IMG/VR virus record: IMGVR_UViG_3300046804_003678
Coordinates: 1 to 56,934 of that record
Direction: 5' to 3' (one strand)
DNA length: 56,934 bases
From: a virus
The position numbers and the translations under genes were made by a program. Under the pieces are notes generated by a model that was given only the letters and a program-made list of their open reading frames with translations, was not told the origin of the DNA and did no database searches. This document shows positions 8,722 to 16,606 of the stretch, piece after piece; within the stretch, counting starts at the first letter, position 1, and each line of letters starts with the position of its first letter.

Positions 8722-9554
8722 AACACGGAATGACTGCTGCGTATACAATTCTTAAGAATGAAATTAAGTATATAGAGAAGTGGTTATATTATGCAAAGCC
8801 GTTCACATACAGAGTATTATTAGATACTGGTTCTACGGATGGAAGCTGGGAATTTCTGCAAGAGTGTGCTGCAAAAGATGCTGGTCTTATAATAGAACAA
8901 AAAACATTTGATCCTTGGAGATTTGACGTAGCAAGAAAATATAATCTTGCTATGGTTCCAAATAATGTAGTCTGGTGTCTTAGTCCGGATCTTGATGAAT
9001 ATTATTCCATCAATACATTAGACACAATGGAAAAATTAATTTCTGATATACCGGATGTAACTTCAATTACGAGCGATAGATTAGATATTTACTCCAGGAC
9101 AGTAAGGGTAGGCCCACCCAATTTTATGCCAACTAATAAAATTCATCTTAGAGCAGACTATACATGGTCTCAACCAATCTACGAACATCTTGCCTGGATT
9201 CATAAAGATAGATATGAAAAAGAAGTATATTGCGATGATATATATCTTGTGCATGATCAGGACTTTAAAAAACAAGAAAGACCTGAACTTTATATAAAAA
9301 TGTTAAGGGAAGAGTATGAAAAAAATCCAACTAACACTTGGTGTCTTTGGTTCTTAGTTTATCATTTTTATAAGTCTAAAAATCTTGAAGAGTATATACC
9401 AGCTGCATGTAATTATGTAAAATATGATAAAGATAAAAATAGTAAAAATTACAAAGATACGTTAAACGACATTAAAATGTTATATATCAATATGAAAAAT
9501 ATTAAAGAACAACATAAATTATTAATAAAGCAAACTTTGGATGATGTAGAGTGA
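8718..9554 (+). CDS. family 2-like glycosyltransferase
   Basis: A 278-aa GT2-like protein. TAAYTILKNEIKYIEKWLYY followed by RVLLDTGSTDGSWEFLQE is the canonical GT2 start (D-x-GSTDGS). WCLSPDLDEYYS supplies the DxD-like metal site (DLDE). Later residues ERPELYIKMLREEYEKNP and LWFLVYHFYKSKN look like a helical TPR-type tail. The next gene starts GTG inside the GTGA stop overlap. Together with the preceding two genes it forms a three-transferase unit acting on one unknown glycan. Confidence 0.7.
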   Translation: MKHGMTAAYTILKNEIKYIEKWLYYAKPFTYRVLLDTGSTDGSWEFLQECAAKDAGLIIEQKTFDPWRFDVARKYNLAMVPNNVVWCLSPDLDEYYSINTLDTMEKLISDIPDVTSITSDRLDIYSRTVRVGPPNFMPTNKIHLRADYTWSQPIYEHLAWIHKDRYEKEVYCDDIYLVHDQDFKKQERPELYIKMLREEYEKNPTNTWCLWFLVYHFYKSKNLEEYIPAACNYVKYDKDKNSKNYKDTLNDIKMLYINMKNIKEQHKLLIKQTLDDVE

Positions 9555-10075
9555 AAAAGAATTTTAAAGTAGATAAGACAGTTTTAAGTTATATCTATGC
9601 TAAGAATTTTTGGCAAGAAGGGGATGCAGATAAATTTAAAACTGTAATCTCAAATTTAAAATTTGTTCCCAAACAATACGGCTATGAAATTGATAATTTT
9701 AATATGACCGATCCTGAACTTGATATGGTCTTTAGTGAAATGCTGGGTGATTGGATTGAGATGAAGGAAAACAAATCAGGCATCTTTAGAATACCATACC
9801 AAGGAATTCATTTTGAAGACTTCAATAGTTTAAATGAATGGAGATTTGTAGTTGCCTTAGAAGATAATCAATTCACAATTTTTAATCATAAGTCCGGTGT
9901 GACGGACGCAAGACAAGGACATAACTTTGACTATAAGAATACATTAGAGTGGACTGTAGATTCTATAGTAAACATTAAGAAAAATGATTGTCTATTTTTT
10001 AGACCATGGGTATTCCATTCATTTGAACCAAGACCAATCTACTATTATAAATTAATGGTTATTGAGGAAGATTGA
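9551..10075 (+). CDS. double-stranded beta-helix (2OG oxygenase/cupin-like) protein
   Basis: A 174-aa protein starting with GTG in a GTGA overlap with the upstream transferase. RIPYQGIHFEDFNSLNEWRF, FTIFNHKSGVTD and CLFFRPWVFHSFEPRPIYY resemble a double-stranded beta-helix with a distal His, as in phage 2OG-Fe(II) oxygenases or cupins. A clear HxD iron motif is not seen, so catalysis is uncertain. The last 24 bases overlap the end of hldD on the opposite strand, leaving no room for a terminator between the convergent units. Confidence 0.4.
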   Translation: MKKNFKVDKTVLSYIYAKNFWQEGDADKFKTVISNLKFVPKQYGYEIDNFNMTDPELDMVFSEMLGDWIEMKENKSGIFRIPYQGIHFEDFNSLNEWRFVVALEDNQFTIFNHKSGVTDARQGHNFDYKNTLEWTVDSIVNIKKNDCLFFRPWVFHSFEPRPIYYYKLMVIEED

Positions 10076-10858
10076 TATTGGGTTGATATAGTTACTTACA
10101 GTAGTAAAATTCTTAGGATAAAAATGTTGACGAGCACAAGTATAAAATTGATACTTGTGCTTTAATTTTTCTGGAAATGGAATTTCTTCTATTGAGCAAT
10201 TATATTTGTCTGCAATCAGATCTGCAACGTATCTAAAAGAAACAGGTTCAGAAGTTCCTACATCATATATTCCAGATTGTTTATCTTGTAATATACAATC
10301 AATTACATCCTCTACCCAAATAAAATCTCTGATACAATTTTCTGAATCTTTAAATATCTTTATTTTATTATCTTGTTTTGCTTGTTGAGTGAATTGATGA
10401 ATAGGCGAGGCCTGAGAACCTTTATCATCTTCACCACTTCCATATACATTAAAGAATCTCAAACCTACTATATTTTTAAATTTATTATAATTAGATTCTA
10501 CCCATATATCAACATTTGCTTTTGATATTGAATAGTGATTTAATGGGTTATAAGCGTATGTATAGCTATTACCATATACAGAAGCTGAAGAAGCATATAC
10601 GATAGAAATATTGTATATTTTAGCATGTTCAAATAAACTCATAGTATAGGAAACATTATAGGCATGCAACTTATCTAGATCGTCACATGAAGTATCACTT
10701 ATACCTCCAAGATGATAAATTTTTTCTACATTATTCCAATCAGTTGTAATTAAAGATGAAAAACAATTATCTGAATCTACAAGTATTAAATTTTTATTAC
10801 CTAGTCTTTTTACTAAGTTTCTACCTATAAATCCTTTATAACCTGTTATCAATATCAT
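10052..10858 (-). CDS. hldD: ADP-glycero-manno-heptose 6-epimerase (HldD-like)
   Basis: A 268-aa NAD(P)-dependent short-chain epimerase. MILITGYKGFIGRNLV is the Rossmann site (GxxGxxG); YASSASVYG and YSISKAN carry the catalytic Ser and YxxxK. RFFNVYGSGEDDKGSQASP, KIFKDSENCIRDFIWVEDV and IPFPEKLKHKYQFYT follow E. coli HldD (KLFEGSENFKRDFVYVGDV; IPFPDKLKGRYQAFT) rather than generic epimerases. HldD converts ADP-D-glycero- to ADP-L-glycero-D-manno-heptose. The protein is about 40 residues shorter than E. coli HldD. ATG 10858 is preferred to an adjacent TTG. It is last in the minus-strand operon. Confidence 0.85.
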   Translation of the reverse strand: MILITGYKGFIGRNLVKRLGNKNLILVDSDNCFSSLITTDWNNVEKIYHLGGISDTSCDDLDKLHAYNVSYTMSLFEHAKIYNISIVYASSASVYGNSYTYAYNPLNHYSISKANVDIWVESNYNKFKNIVGLRFFNVYGSGEDDKGSQASPIHQFTQQAKQDNKIKIFKDSENCIRDFIWVEDVIDCILQDKQSGIYDVGTSEPVSFRYVADLIADKYNCSIEEIPFPEKLKHKYQFYTCARQHFYPKNFTTVSNYINPISIFLNNH

Positions 10859-11147
10859 CAAAGAATCTTTCTGAATTTATTGCTTTATCATCAATCCAAA
10901 TATCATAAGATGGTTTACCTGTATTGACAGAAGTATATTTAACACCCCATTGATTAAGTTGATTAACTGTTAATAATAGATGATCTTTTTTAGAAACAGA
11001 GCCTCTTGCTGTCCAATAATGTATTTCATTACCTTTATCATACATATCATTTAAAAAATTAATTCTATGTACAAACGGAACCGCTTCTTCATATTTGCCA
11101 TTAGTTAATGAACATATCGTACCATCTATATCAACCAGATATTTCAT
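10836..11147 (-). CDS. small HAD-superfamily phosphatase
   Basis: A 103-aa minimal HAD hydrolase. MKYLVDIDGTI carries the DxD nucleophile pair (Asp6, Asp8), YWTARG the motif-II Thr, and YDIWIDDKA the distal acidic motif. Proteins of this size and pattern sit in capsule and LPS sugar loci. In the ADP-heptose route a HAD enzyme (GmhB) removes the 7-phosphate, and this gene lies between hldE and hldD homologues, so it may fill that step. It is much shorter than GmhB (about 190 aa), so the assignment is tentative. GGAG 9 bases upstream favours the second ATG. Confidence 0.7.
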   Translation of the reverse strand: MKYLVDIDGTICSLTNGKYEEAVPFVHRINFLNDMYDKGNEIHYWTARGSVSKKDHLLLTVNQLNQWGVKYTSVNTGKPSYDIWIDDKAINSERFFDDIDNRL

Positions 11148-11502
11148 TTTGACCATCTCCTGGTAAAACTCTAAAATTATCTTTCATAGAATCTTGAGTA
11201 GATACTTCTATAATAACAGAATTATTTTCTACTGCAATTAGCTGATGTATCGTAAAAGGATAGTTAGTACAGGTATCGCCTTCAACAATTACAGAAGTGT
11301 TAATCTTACCTGTATCTGTATCAATTGTTTTATATAAAAAAGAACCACTAAGAACATACCACGATTCTTTTTTATCTTTATGAAAATGCATAGAACTAGT
11401 TGCACCTTCTTTATCATATATCAAAAGTTTACCACAGTATTCAGGATGATCAGCAAATATTACTTCTCTACCCCATCCCTTTTCTATTGTTTGTTTAACC
11501 AC
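11131..11502 (-). CDS. cupin-domain protein, sugar-isomerase-like
   Basis: A 123-aa single cupin. Both signature motifs are intact: GATSSMHFHKDKKESWYVLSG fits G-x5-HxH-x4-E-x6-G, and GDTCTNYPFTIH fits the second motif with its metal His. The opening KGWGREVIF is typical of the mannose-6-phosphate-isomerase type II cupins found in LPS and capsule loci. GTG at 11502 is chosen because GGAG lies 7 bases upstream, giving an 8-base overlap with hldE. It may isomerise or bind a sugar phosphate; the substrate is unknown. Confidence 0.7.
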   Translation of the reverse strand: MVKQTIEKGWGREVIFADHPEYCGKLLIYDKEGATSSMHFHKDKKESWYVLSGSFLYKTIDTDTGKINTSVIVEGDTCTNYPFTIHQLIAVENNSVIIEVSTQDSMKDNFRVLPGDGQNEISG

Positions 11503-12652
11503 TATATTTCTCCAAAATCTTTGTTGTAGAATAATCATCCACATAAGGTAGGATAACAACATCAGCAAGATCATTACCAACTACAGCATCTATTGTATAA
11601 TCTCCGCCTTTAGTAATAATATCAGGCTGTAATCTTTTAATTAGCTGATAGGGTGTTTCTTCATCAAATATAATAACATCATCAACAAAGTCCAAAGACT
11701 CAAGCACTGCTTTTCTATCATGTTGATTGTTAAAAGGTCTATGGATACCTTTTAACTTTCTGATTGAGTCATCAGAATTGAGACCAACAATTAATCTACT
11801 ACCAAGACGTTTAGATTGTTTTAAATATTCAACATGACCTCTATGGAGAATATCAAAACATCCATTGGTAAATACAGTATATGCATGTCTGATATCTTCT
11901 GGTTGTAAAACATAAGTTCCAAATTTAGTAACAGAAATGCTTGATAGCCTAACAGCTTTTTCGCAAGCCTGTTTTAATGTTTTCCCCTGATCAAGAAAGA
12001 ATGCAAGAGTAGCAGTAAAAATATCACCCGCCCCAGTTACATCTATCACTTGATGTTGTTCTGTAGGAATGTTAATAATACCGTCTCTGGTAACAATGGA
12101 AGCACCATCAGCTCCTCTGGTAACAACAATAGCTCCAATATTATTTTCAACTAAAGCGATCTTGATACTGCTATATTTTTTTAAAATAAACTTGCTAGTT
12201 TCTTTATGATTCATTTTTACGATATCAGCATTCTTATAATTTACAATAGATTTTTTAGCATCAACTATTACCTTTGAGTTTCTTTTATGGCAATAGTCAA
12301 TAATATCTTGACTGTTATGAAGATATCCTTTATTATAATCAGAAAGAACTACATAATTACAATTCTTTAGATTGAATTTAGGAACAGATTTATTTGCAAC
12401 ATATTGTTCTTGATCCATACGAAATACAATATGATTATCTACAACATATCTGTATTTTTTAGAATTATTTGTCCCGTAATGAACAACCTTACTTCCAAGA
12501 GCTTCAAGATTTTTAACAACATTACCAGCTCCTCCAGATATGGTTTCTTGGAAGTCTTTTTCAAATACTGGGATGGGAGATTCTGGAGAGATTCTATTAG
12601 TAGAACCGTACACATAAATATCTGTGATGAAATCACCAACAACAACAATCAT
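11495..12652 (-). CDS. hldE: bifunctional heptose kinase/adenylyltransferase (HldE-like)
   Basis: A 385-aa two-domain enzyme. The N-terminal ~255 residues are a PfkB/ribokinase kinase (MIVVVGDFITDIYVYG, ISGGAGNVVKNL, DVTGAGDIFTATLAFF with the catalytic Asp). The C-terminal ~125 residues are a nucleotidyltransferase (FTNGCFDILHRGHVEYLKQS with HxGH, then ITKGGDYT). HldE makes heptose-1,7-bisphosphate and later ADP-heptose. The kinase part is shorter than in E. coli HldE (about 475 aa total). ATG 12652 has AAAGGA 6 bases upstream. It is the first gene of a four-gene minus-strand operon. Confidence 0.9.
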   Translation of the reverse strand: MIVVVGDFITDIYVYGSTNRISPESPIPVFEKDFQETISGGAGNVVKNLEALGSKVVHYGTNNSKKYRYVVDNHIVFRMDQEQYVANKSVPKFNLKNCNYVVLSDYNKGYLHNSQDIIDYCHKRNSKVIVDAKKSIVNYKNADIVKMNHKETSKFILKKYSSIKIALVENNIGAIVVTRGADGASIVTRDGIINIPTEQHQVIDVTGAGDIFTATLAFFLDQGKTLKQACEKAVRLSSISVTKFGTYVLQPEDIRHAYTVFTNGCFDILHRGHVEYLKQSKRLGSRLIVGLNSDDSIRKLKGIHRPFNNQHDRKAVLESLDFVDDVIIFDEETPYQLIKRLQPDIITKGGDYTIDAVVGNDLADVVILPYVDDYSTTKILEKYSG

Positions 12653-12679
12653 AACAAATCCTTTCAAATTCACATATAT

Positions 12680-12708
12680 ATTATACTGTGAATGATATAT
12701 TTAGACAA
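12680..12708 (-). promoter_or_regulatory. sigma-70-like promoter of the heptose operon
   Basis: On the minus strand TTGTCT (12703-12708), a 17-bp spacer and a perfect TATAAT (12680-12685) lie just before hldE. The -35 box is inside CTGTTGTCT, also seen in the early promoters at 42627 and 42973. Its complement overlaps the ribosome site of the plus-strand gene at 12722. The 7-bp inverted repeat ATTCACA/TGTGAAT (12668-12674, 12687-12693) brackets the -10 box and could be an operator. Confidence 0.75.
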
Positions 12709-12721
12709 CAGGAGTTTAGTA

Positions 12722-13081
12722 ATGAGTCATTTTGCACATATTGATGAAAACAATACTGTAACACAAGTAATTGTAGCAGAACAAGATTTTATTAATTCAG
12801 GTGCTGTGGGCAATCCTTCTGAATGGGTACAGACTAGTTATAACACATATGCTGGTCAGCACAAAAATGGTGGTACTCCTCTTCGTAAGAATTATGCTGG
12901 AATTGGCTATACCTATGATTCAGGTCGTGATGCTTTTATTCCACCAAAGCCTTTTGATAGCTGGATTTTAGACGAGGATACATGCCTTTGGCAGGCTCCA
13001 ACACCAAGGCCAACTGATGGTAAGATCTATCAGTGGAATGAGATGGGTATGGTGTGGGAAGAAGTGGTGTTACCACAGTAA
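12722..13081 (+). CDS. small fibre-associated protein, copy 2
   Basis: A 119-aa paralogue of the gene at 38-397, with the same landmarks (VIVAEQDFINSGAVGN, GTPLRKNYAGIGY, WNEMGMVWEEVVLP). The start at 12722 has AGGAG upstream; an in-frame ATG at 12692 lacks one. It is followed by the same late box plus palindrome and then by a different type of fibre gene (collagen-like). The two copies therefore head two fibre cassettes. Function is unknown; a shared adaptor or assembly role is inferred from the parallel contexts. Confidence 0.8.
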   Translation: MSHFAHIDENNTVTQVIVAEQDFINSGAVGNPSEWVQTSYNTYAGQHKNGGTPLRKNYAGIGYTYDSGRDAFIPPKPFDSWILDEDTCLWQAPTPRPTDGKIYQWNEMGMVWEEVVLPQ

Positions 13082-13082
13082 C

Positions 13083-13106
13083 TATAAATATACTAGAAAA
13101 TCTAGT
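13083..13106 (+). promoter_or_regulatory. late promoter followed by a palindrome, copy 2
   Basis: TATAAATA (13083-13090) plus ACTAGA-AAA-TCTAGT (13092-13106), identical in sequence and spacing to 399-422. It drives the collagen-like fibre, collar fibre, endolysin and PAAR genes. Confidence 0.8.
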
Positions 13107-13120
13107 TTTTAGGATAAAAA

Positions 13121-14140
13121 ATGGCCACCAAAATTTATGTCTCCCAGATAGATACAGCAAATACTACTGGAGGTCAGGCGCCTCTAGGTGCTCTGATTCT
13201 TGTTGGATCGAATGGTCCTTATTGGTATCAGGGTACAGTATCTGAACTTCTTGGTGTAAATCTTAACGAAATTGTTGGATATACAGGTTCAACTGGTTTC
13301 CAGGGATCTGCAGGATCAGCTGGTTATGTAGGATCGGTAGGATTTCAAGGATCTGTTGGTGGTGATGGACCACAAGGTGCTGTTGGTTATCAGGGATCTG
13401 TTGGTGCAGGAGGTCCAGGATATACTGGATCTGTTGGAGATCAAGGCCCTGCTGGTTATCAAGGTTCACTGGGAAGTACTGGTTATTCTGGATCTGTTGG
13501 GGATCAGGGTCCAATAGGATCTACTGGCTATCTTGGATCTTCCGGATATCTTGGTTCTGTTGGTTATCAGGGTTCTGCTGGTGGTCCAGGAACAATAGGT
13601 TTTACACAGCTAACAGATACTCCTCAAAGCTATACAAGTAAGGCTGGTAATTTTGTAAGAGTCAATGCAACAGCCAATGGTTTGTTCTTTGATTCCAATA
13701 CATACACTACCAACAGTATGACTACCGATGTTAACTTTAATAGCAATACCATAATAAATCCTAATTTAAAAAGTTATAGTGAAACTATCAAGGCAACTGG
13801 AAATTCTACATCAGTAGTTACATTAGATATTAGAGACGGCAATCTAAACACAGTAACACTCAATGCTCCTATTGTTCAGATAGTAATGAGTACAGGTGGT
13901 CTAGTCTCAGGTCGTCTCTATAGCATCACTATGATGTTAAAGCAGGATGGTACTGGTTCTAGAACTGTTGATTGGTCTAACCAAACAATCTACTGGCCAG
14001 CAGGTGAAGGAATCTACTCACCAAATGGACCTACTCTTTCTACACAAGCAAATTATACAGATTTCATAACATTAATGACAACCAATGCTGGAGCAACTTG
14101 GTATGGAGTAATATCTGCTAAAGGCTTCCCAACTACATAA
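13121..14140 (+). CDS. collagen-like tail fibre protein
   Basis: A 339-aa fibre. Residues ~50-160 are a Gly-rich tract of G-x-x-G-(S/P) units (GYTGSTGFQGSAGS, GDQGPAGYQGSLGS) like the collagen-type stalks of cyanophage and other phage fibres. Residues ~165-339 form a beta-rich C-terminal domain with TLDIRDGNLNTVTL and LKQDGTGSRTVDWSN, a head domain seen on such fibres. The N-terminus (MATKIYVSQIDTANTTGGQ) is likely the baseplate or fibre-joint attachment. The repeated GGATCTGTTGG-type DNA could slip and change stalk length. Confidence 0.8.
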   Translation: MATKIYVSQIDTANTTGGQAPLGALILVGSNGPYWYQGTVSELLGVNLNEIVGYTGSTGFQGSAGSAGYVGSVGFQGSVGGDGPQGAVGYQGSVGAGGPGYTGSVGDQGPAGYQGSLGSTGYSGSVGDQGPIGSTGYLGSSGYLGSVGYQGSAGGPGTIGFTQLTDTPQSYTSKAGNFVRVNATANGLFFDSNTYTTNSMTTDVNFNSNTIINPNLKSYSETIKATGNSTSVVTLDIRDGNLNTVTLNAPIVQIVMSTGGLVSGRLYSITMMLKQDGTGSRTVDWSNQTIYWPAGEGIYSPNGPTLSTQANYTDFITLMTTNAGATWYGVISAKGFPTT

Positions 14141-14151
14141 CGGACTAGATC

Positions 14152-15618
14152 ATGCCAATTTCAAAAGCAGGTTTACTAAGAACAGATGGATTGAGCTCTG
14201 CACCTAAAGAACAAACATTTGTTCCTTTATATTCTGTATTATTTTACTATGGTAAAGATAATGAGTTCACTAGCGGAACACTAAACTTTGATAATTATAG
14301 AACATATCAAGAAATATTTTATCCAAACATAATAATATATAATTCAGATAAGACTCCATCACTACTAAAATGTGATCCGTTAATTACTTGTATTTCTGCT
14401 GACTCTGATTGGAATACAAATACTGGTGTTGCTTTTGCTGCAACCACCTCACTTCCCAATACTGGTGCTACTTTATTTGAATCTCATACTCATGGATTCT
14501 CAACATTAACAAGAACTAATGTTTATAATGTACTTGCAGCAGCACCTGGTGAAGCAACAGGCCTTTTAAATTACATAGAGCAAAAAGGTAATTATACTCA
14601 CATTCATACTGCTAATAATATTGCTCTTAATTTGAGAAATGTACAGTATGGTAGATATGATGGGTTTGCAGCAAGAACTGCTGGTATTAATGCGATCGCA
14701 GTAAAACCAATTCTAAGAGATCCTCAGTTAGTTACTAATCTAAACGAAGTATATAATGAAAAGAAACTAACATATTTTCCAAAAAATGTTATTGTGTTTG
14801 GAAATGATCTTCCTGCTAATGCATATAGTAGAAGTGATACAGGTCACAGCAATACAGCAACAGGAAAAGTACTTCCGTTAATTTCAAAGAATGATAATGT
14901 TGGTGCTCTTAATATTGCAAACACTCTTAGTTTTTCTGTAACTTCTAGTACAGTTTTAAATCACAATCACGATCCTGTTCCTGCATCTACAAAAAGAAAA
15001 TCAAAGAAGGTTGGTCAGACTGGTTATAAATTAGTAGATGCTGGTGTACACAATCATGCTGTCACATATACTGCTAATGTTGCAATCAGATCGAAGATTC
15101 TTAAGGGATGGATAACAACACAAAACTCTACACCAATTGCAAATGGTGTTATCATTGGATATTCAATTGGTCTTAACACACTATACCAGGGAATATATTC
15201 CAACTCAGAAGTTCTTCCAATCAATTGGCATTTTTGTGATGGTAACAACGGAACACCTGATCTAAGAGGGTACTTCATCTATGCAAACTTTGATGCAGCA
15301 AACAACTGCCATGATACTGTTCTATACTCTTCCAACACAATGATAATAAATGCAATATCAATGGCAGCTAATGGTAATCATGCGCATGTAGGACCTCTCA
15401 CAGGTCAGGAATCTGCAGCAGGAACACCTACTGATATCGGAACTCACAGCTACGAAGATAGCCTGAATCATACACACACAATTTCTACAGCAAATACTTT
15501 TAAATATAATGCAACAGACACTACAGAAGTAACTAACATTAAGACGACTCAGTCTTATACGTATGTTCCTCCTCAGGTTCAGCTTGCATTTATAATGTAT
15601 AATGAAAATATAGTATAA
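14152..15618 (+). CDS. tail-collar fibre protein (gp12-like)
   Basis: A 488-aa fibre with a tail-collar signature near the C-terminus: WHFCDGNNGTPDLRGYFIYA, followed by His-rich pairs (NGNHAHVGP, LNHTHTIS). In T4 gp12 similar HxH residues bind zinc in the trimeric receptor-binding head. Additional HTHGF, YTHIHT and LNHNHDP pairs occur earlier, so several metal-stabilised segments are plausible. The position after the collagen-like fibre and before the lysin suits a short tail fibre. Receptor unknown. Confidence 0.7.
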   Translation: MPISKAGLLRTDGLSSAPKEQTFVPLYSVLFYYGKDNEFTSGTLNFDNYRTYQEIFYPNIIIYNSDKTPSLLKCDPLITCISADSDWNTNTGVAFAATTSLPNTGATLFESHTHGFSTLTRTNVYNVLAAAPGEATGLLNYIEQKGNYTHIHTANNIALNLRNVQYGRYDGFAARTAGINAIAVKPILRDPQLVTNLNEVYNEKKLTYFPKNVIVFGNDLPANAYSRSDTGHSNTATGKVLPLISKNDNVGALNIANTLSFSVTSSTVLNHNHDPVPASTKRKSKKVGQTGYKLVDAGVHNHAVTYTANVAIRSKILKGWITTQNSTPIANGVIIGYSIGLNTLYQGIYSNSEVLPINWHFCDGNNGTPDLRGYFIYANFDAANNCHDTVLYSSNTMIINAISMAANGNHAHVGPLTGQESAAGTPTDIGTHSYEDSLNHTHTISTANTFKYNATDTTEVTNIKTTQSYTYVPPQVQLAFIMYNENIV

Positions 15619-15629
15619 AGGAGATAATT

Positions 15630-16244
15630 ATGATTACAGAAGAACAAATTAAACATGGATATCCAAGTGCAGACTCTGATATTGTTTCTGCTCTTGTATC
15701 GAGTCTAGATATGTTTGCAGAAAAATATGGATTGAATACTCCACTTCGTCTTGCACATTTTCTTGCACAGACAGCACACGAATCAGGTGGTTACAGAGCA
15801 GTAGTAGAAAATCTCAATTATTCTGCAGATAGTCTTTCCAAAGTATTTCCAAAATACTTCAAGGATGTAGATCCTAATGACTATGCAAGACAACCAGAAA
15901 AGATTGCTAACCGTGTATACGGTGGTAGAATGGGCAATGGTGATGAATCAACAGGTGATGGTTTCCGTTACCGTGGTCGTGGTCTGATCCAGCTTACTGG
16001 CAAGAACAACTATTCTTCTATGGCAGCTGATATGGGTGTATCAGTAGAAGAGTGTGCAGAATATCTTGAGACTCCAGAAGGTGCATGCGAATCAGCAGCA
16101 TGGTTCTGGAATAAGAACGGTCTTAATGCACTTGCAGACAGCGATGATGTTGTTGCAGTAACAAAGAGAATCAATGGTGGTACTATTGGTCTAGAAGATC
16201 GTCAGAAGCATACAGAAGAGTTTAAGAGCATTCTGGGTGCCTAA
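15630..16244 (+). CDS. GH19 chitinase-like endolysin
   Basis: A 204-aa glycoside hydrolase family 19 protein. HFLAQTAHESGGYRAVVENL holds the catalytic Glu, and FRYRGRGLIQLTGKNNYSSM is the classic GH19 substrate-binding motif; NGGTIGLEDRQKHTEEFKSIL closes the domain. It covers the full length of phage GH19 lysozymes, which cut peptidoglycan during lysis or entry. No signal peptide is visible, so export would need a holin or delivery by the virion. AAGGAG 7 bases before the ATG. The place between a fibre and the PAAR tip permits either role. Confidence 0.85.
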   Translation: MITEEQIKHGYPSADSDIVSALVSSLDMFAEKYGLNTPLRLAHFLAQTAHESGGYRAVVENLNYSADSLSKVFPKYFKDVDPNDYARQPEKIANRVYGGRMGNGDESTGDGFRYRGRGLIQLTGKNNYSSMAADMGVSVEECAEYLETPEGACESAAWFWNKNGLNALADSDDVVAVTKRINGGTIGLEDRQKHTEEFKSILGA

Positions 16245-16249
16245 TAAAA

Positions 16250-16603
16250 ATGGCATTAATTGTAAGACTAGGTGACAGCAGCAGCCATGGTGGTAGTGTT
16301 ATCACATGCTCTGCTGTTACTAAAACTGAAGGTATACTAACTGCAAGAGTGGGGGATCTACATTCTTGCCCTATTCCTGGTCATGGTATCACGCCTATCA
16401 TAAATGGATCAGGTAATTTCAAGACAGAAGGCAAGGTAACTTCAGTATATGGAAGTAAGACAGGTTGTGGTGCGACAATATATGGTGGTAGTAGTGTTTC
16501 CAATGCACCTTTGGAATCTCCATCTAATTCAGGTAGGTTTGGTGGACCATTGGTGCTTGGTGGTCCTAGCATTCCAGCAAGTCAATCATTTATACTAGGA
16601 TAA
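16250..16603 (+). CDS. PAAR-like tail spike tip protein
   Basis: A 117-aa PAAR-like protein. RLGDSSSHGGSVITCS and VGDLHSCPIPGHG carry the His/Cys residues that bind metal at the apex, and the rest is made of beta-hairpins rich in Gly and Thr. It corresponds to T4 gp5.4, which caps the gp5 spike and pierces the outer membrane. Length is a little above the usual 90-100 residues, with a Gly/Pro-rich tail after residue 85. It lies 6 bases downstream of the lysin. Confidence 0.8.
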   Translation: MALIVRLGDSSSHGGSVITCSAVTKTEGILTARVGDLHSCPIPGHGITPIINGSGNFKTEGKVTSVYGSKTGCGATIYGGSSVSNAPLESPSNSGRFGGPLVLGGPSIPASQSFILG

Positions 16604-16606
16604 CAA

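Noticed and set aside
13263-13514. Minus-strand open frame rich in Gln and His
   Set aside because: It is the antisense shadow of the collagen-like G-x-x repeats, with no ribosome site and composition forced by the plus-strand codons.
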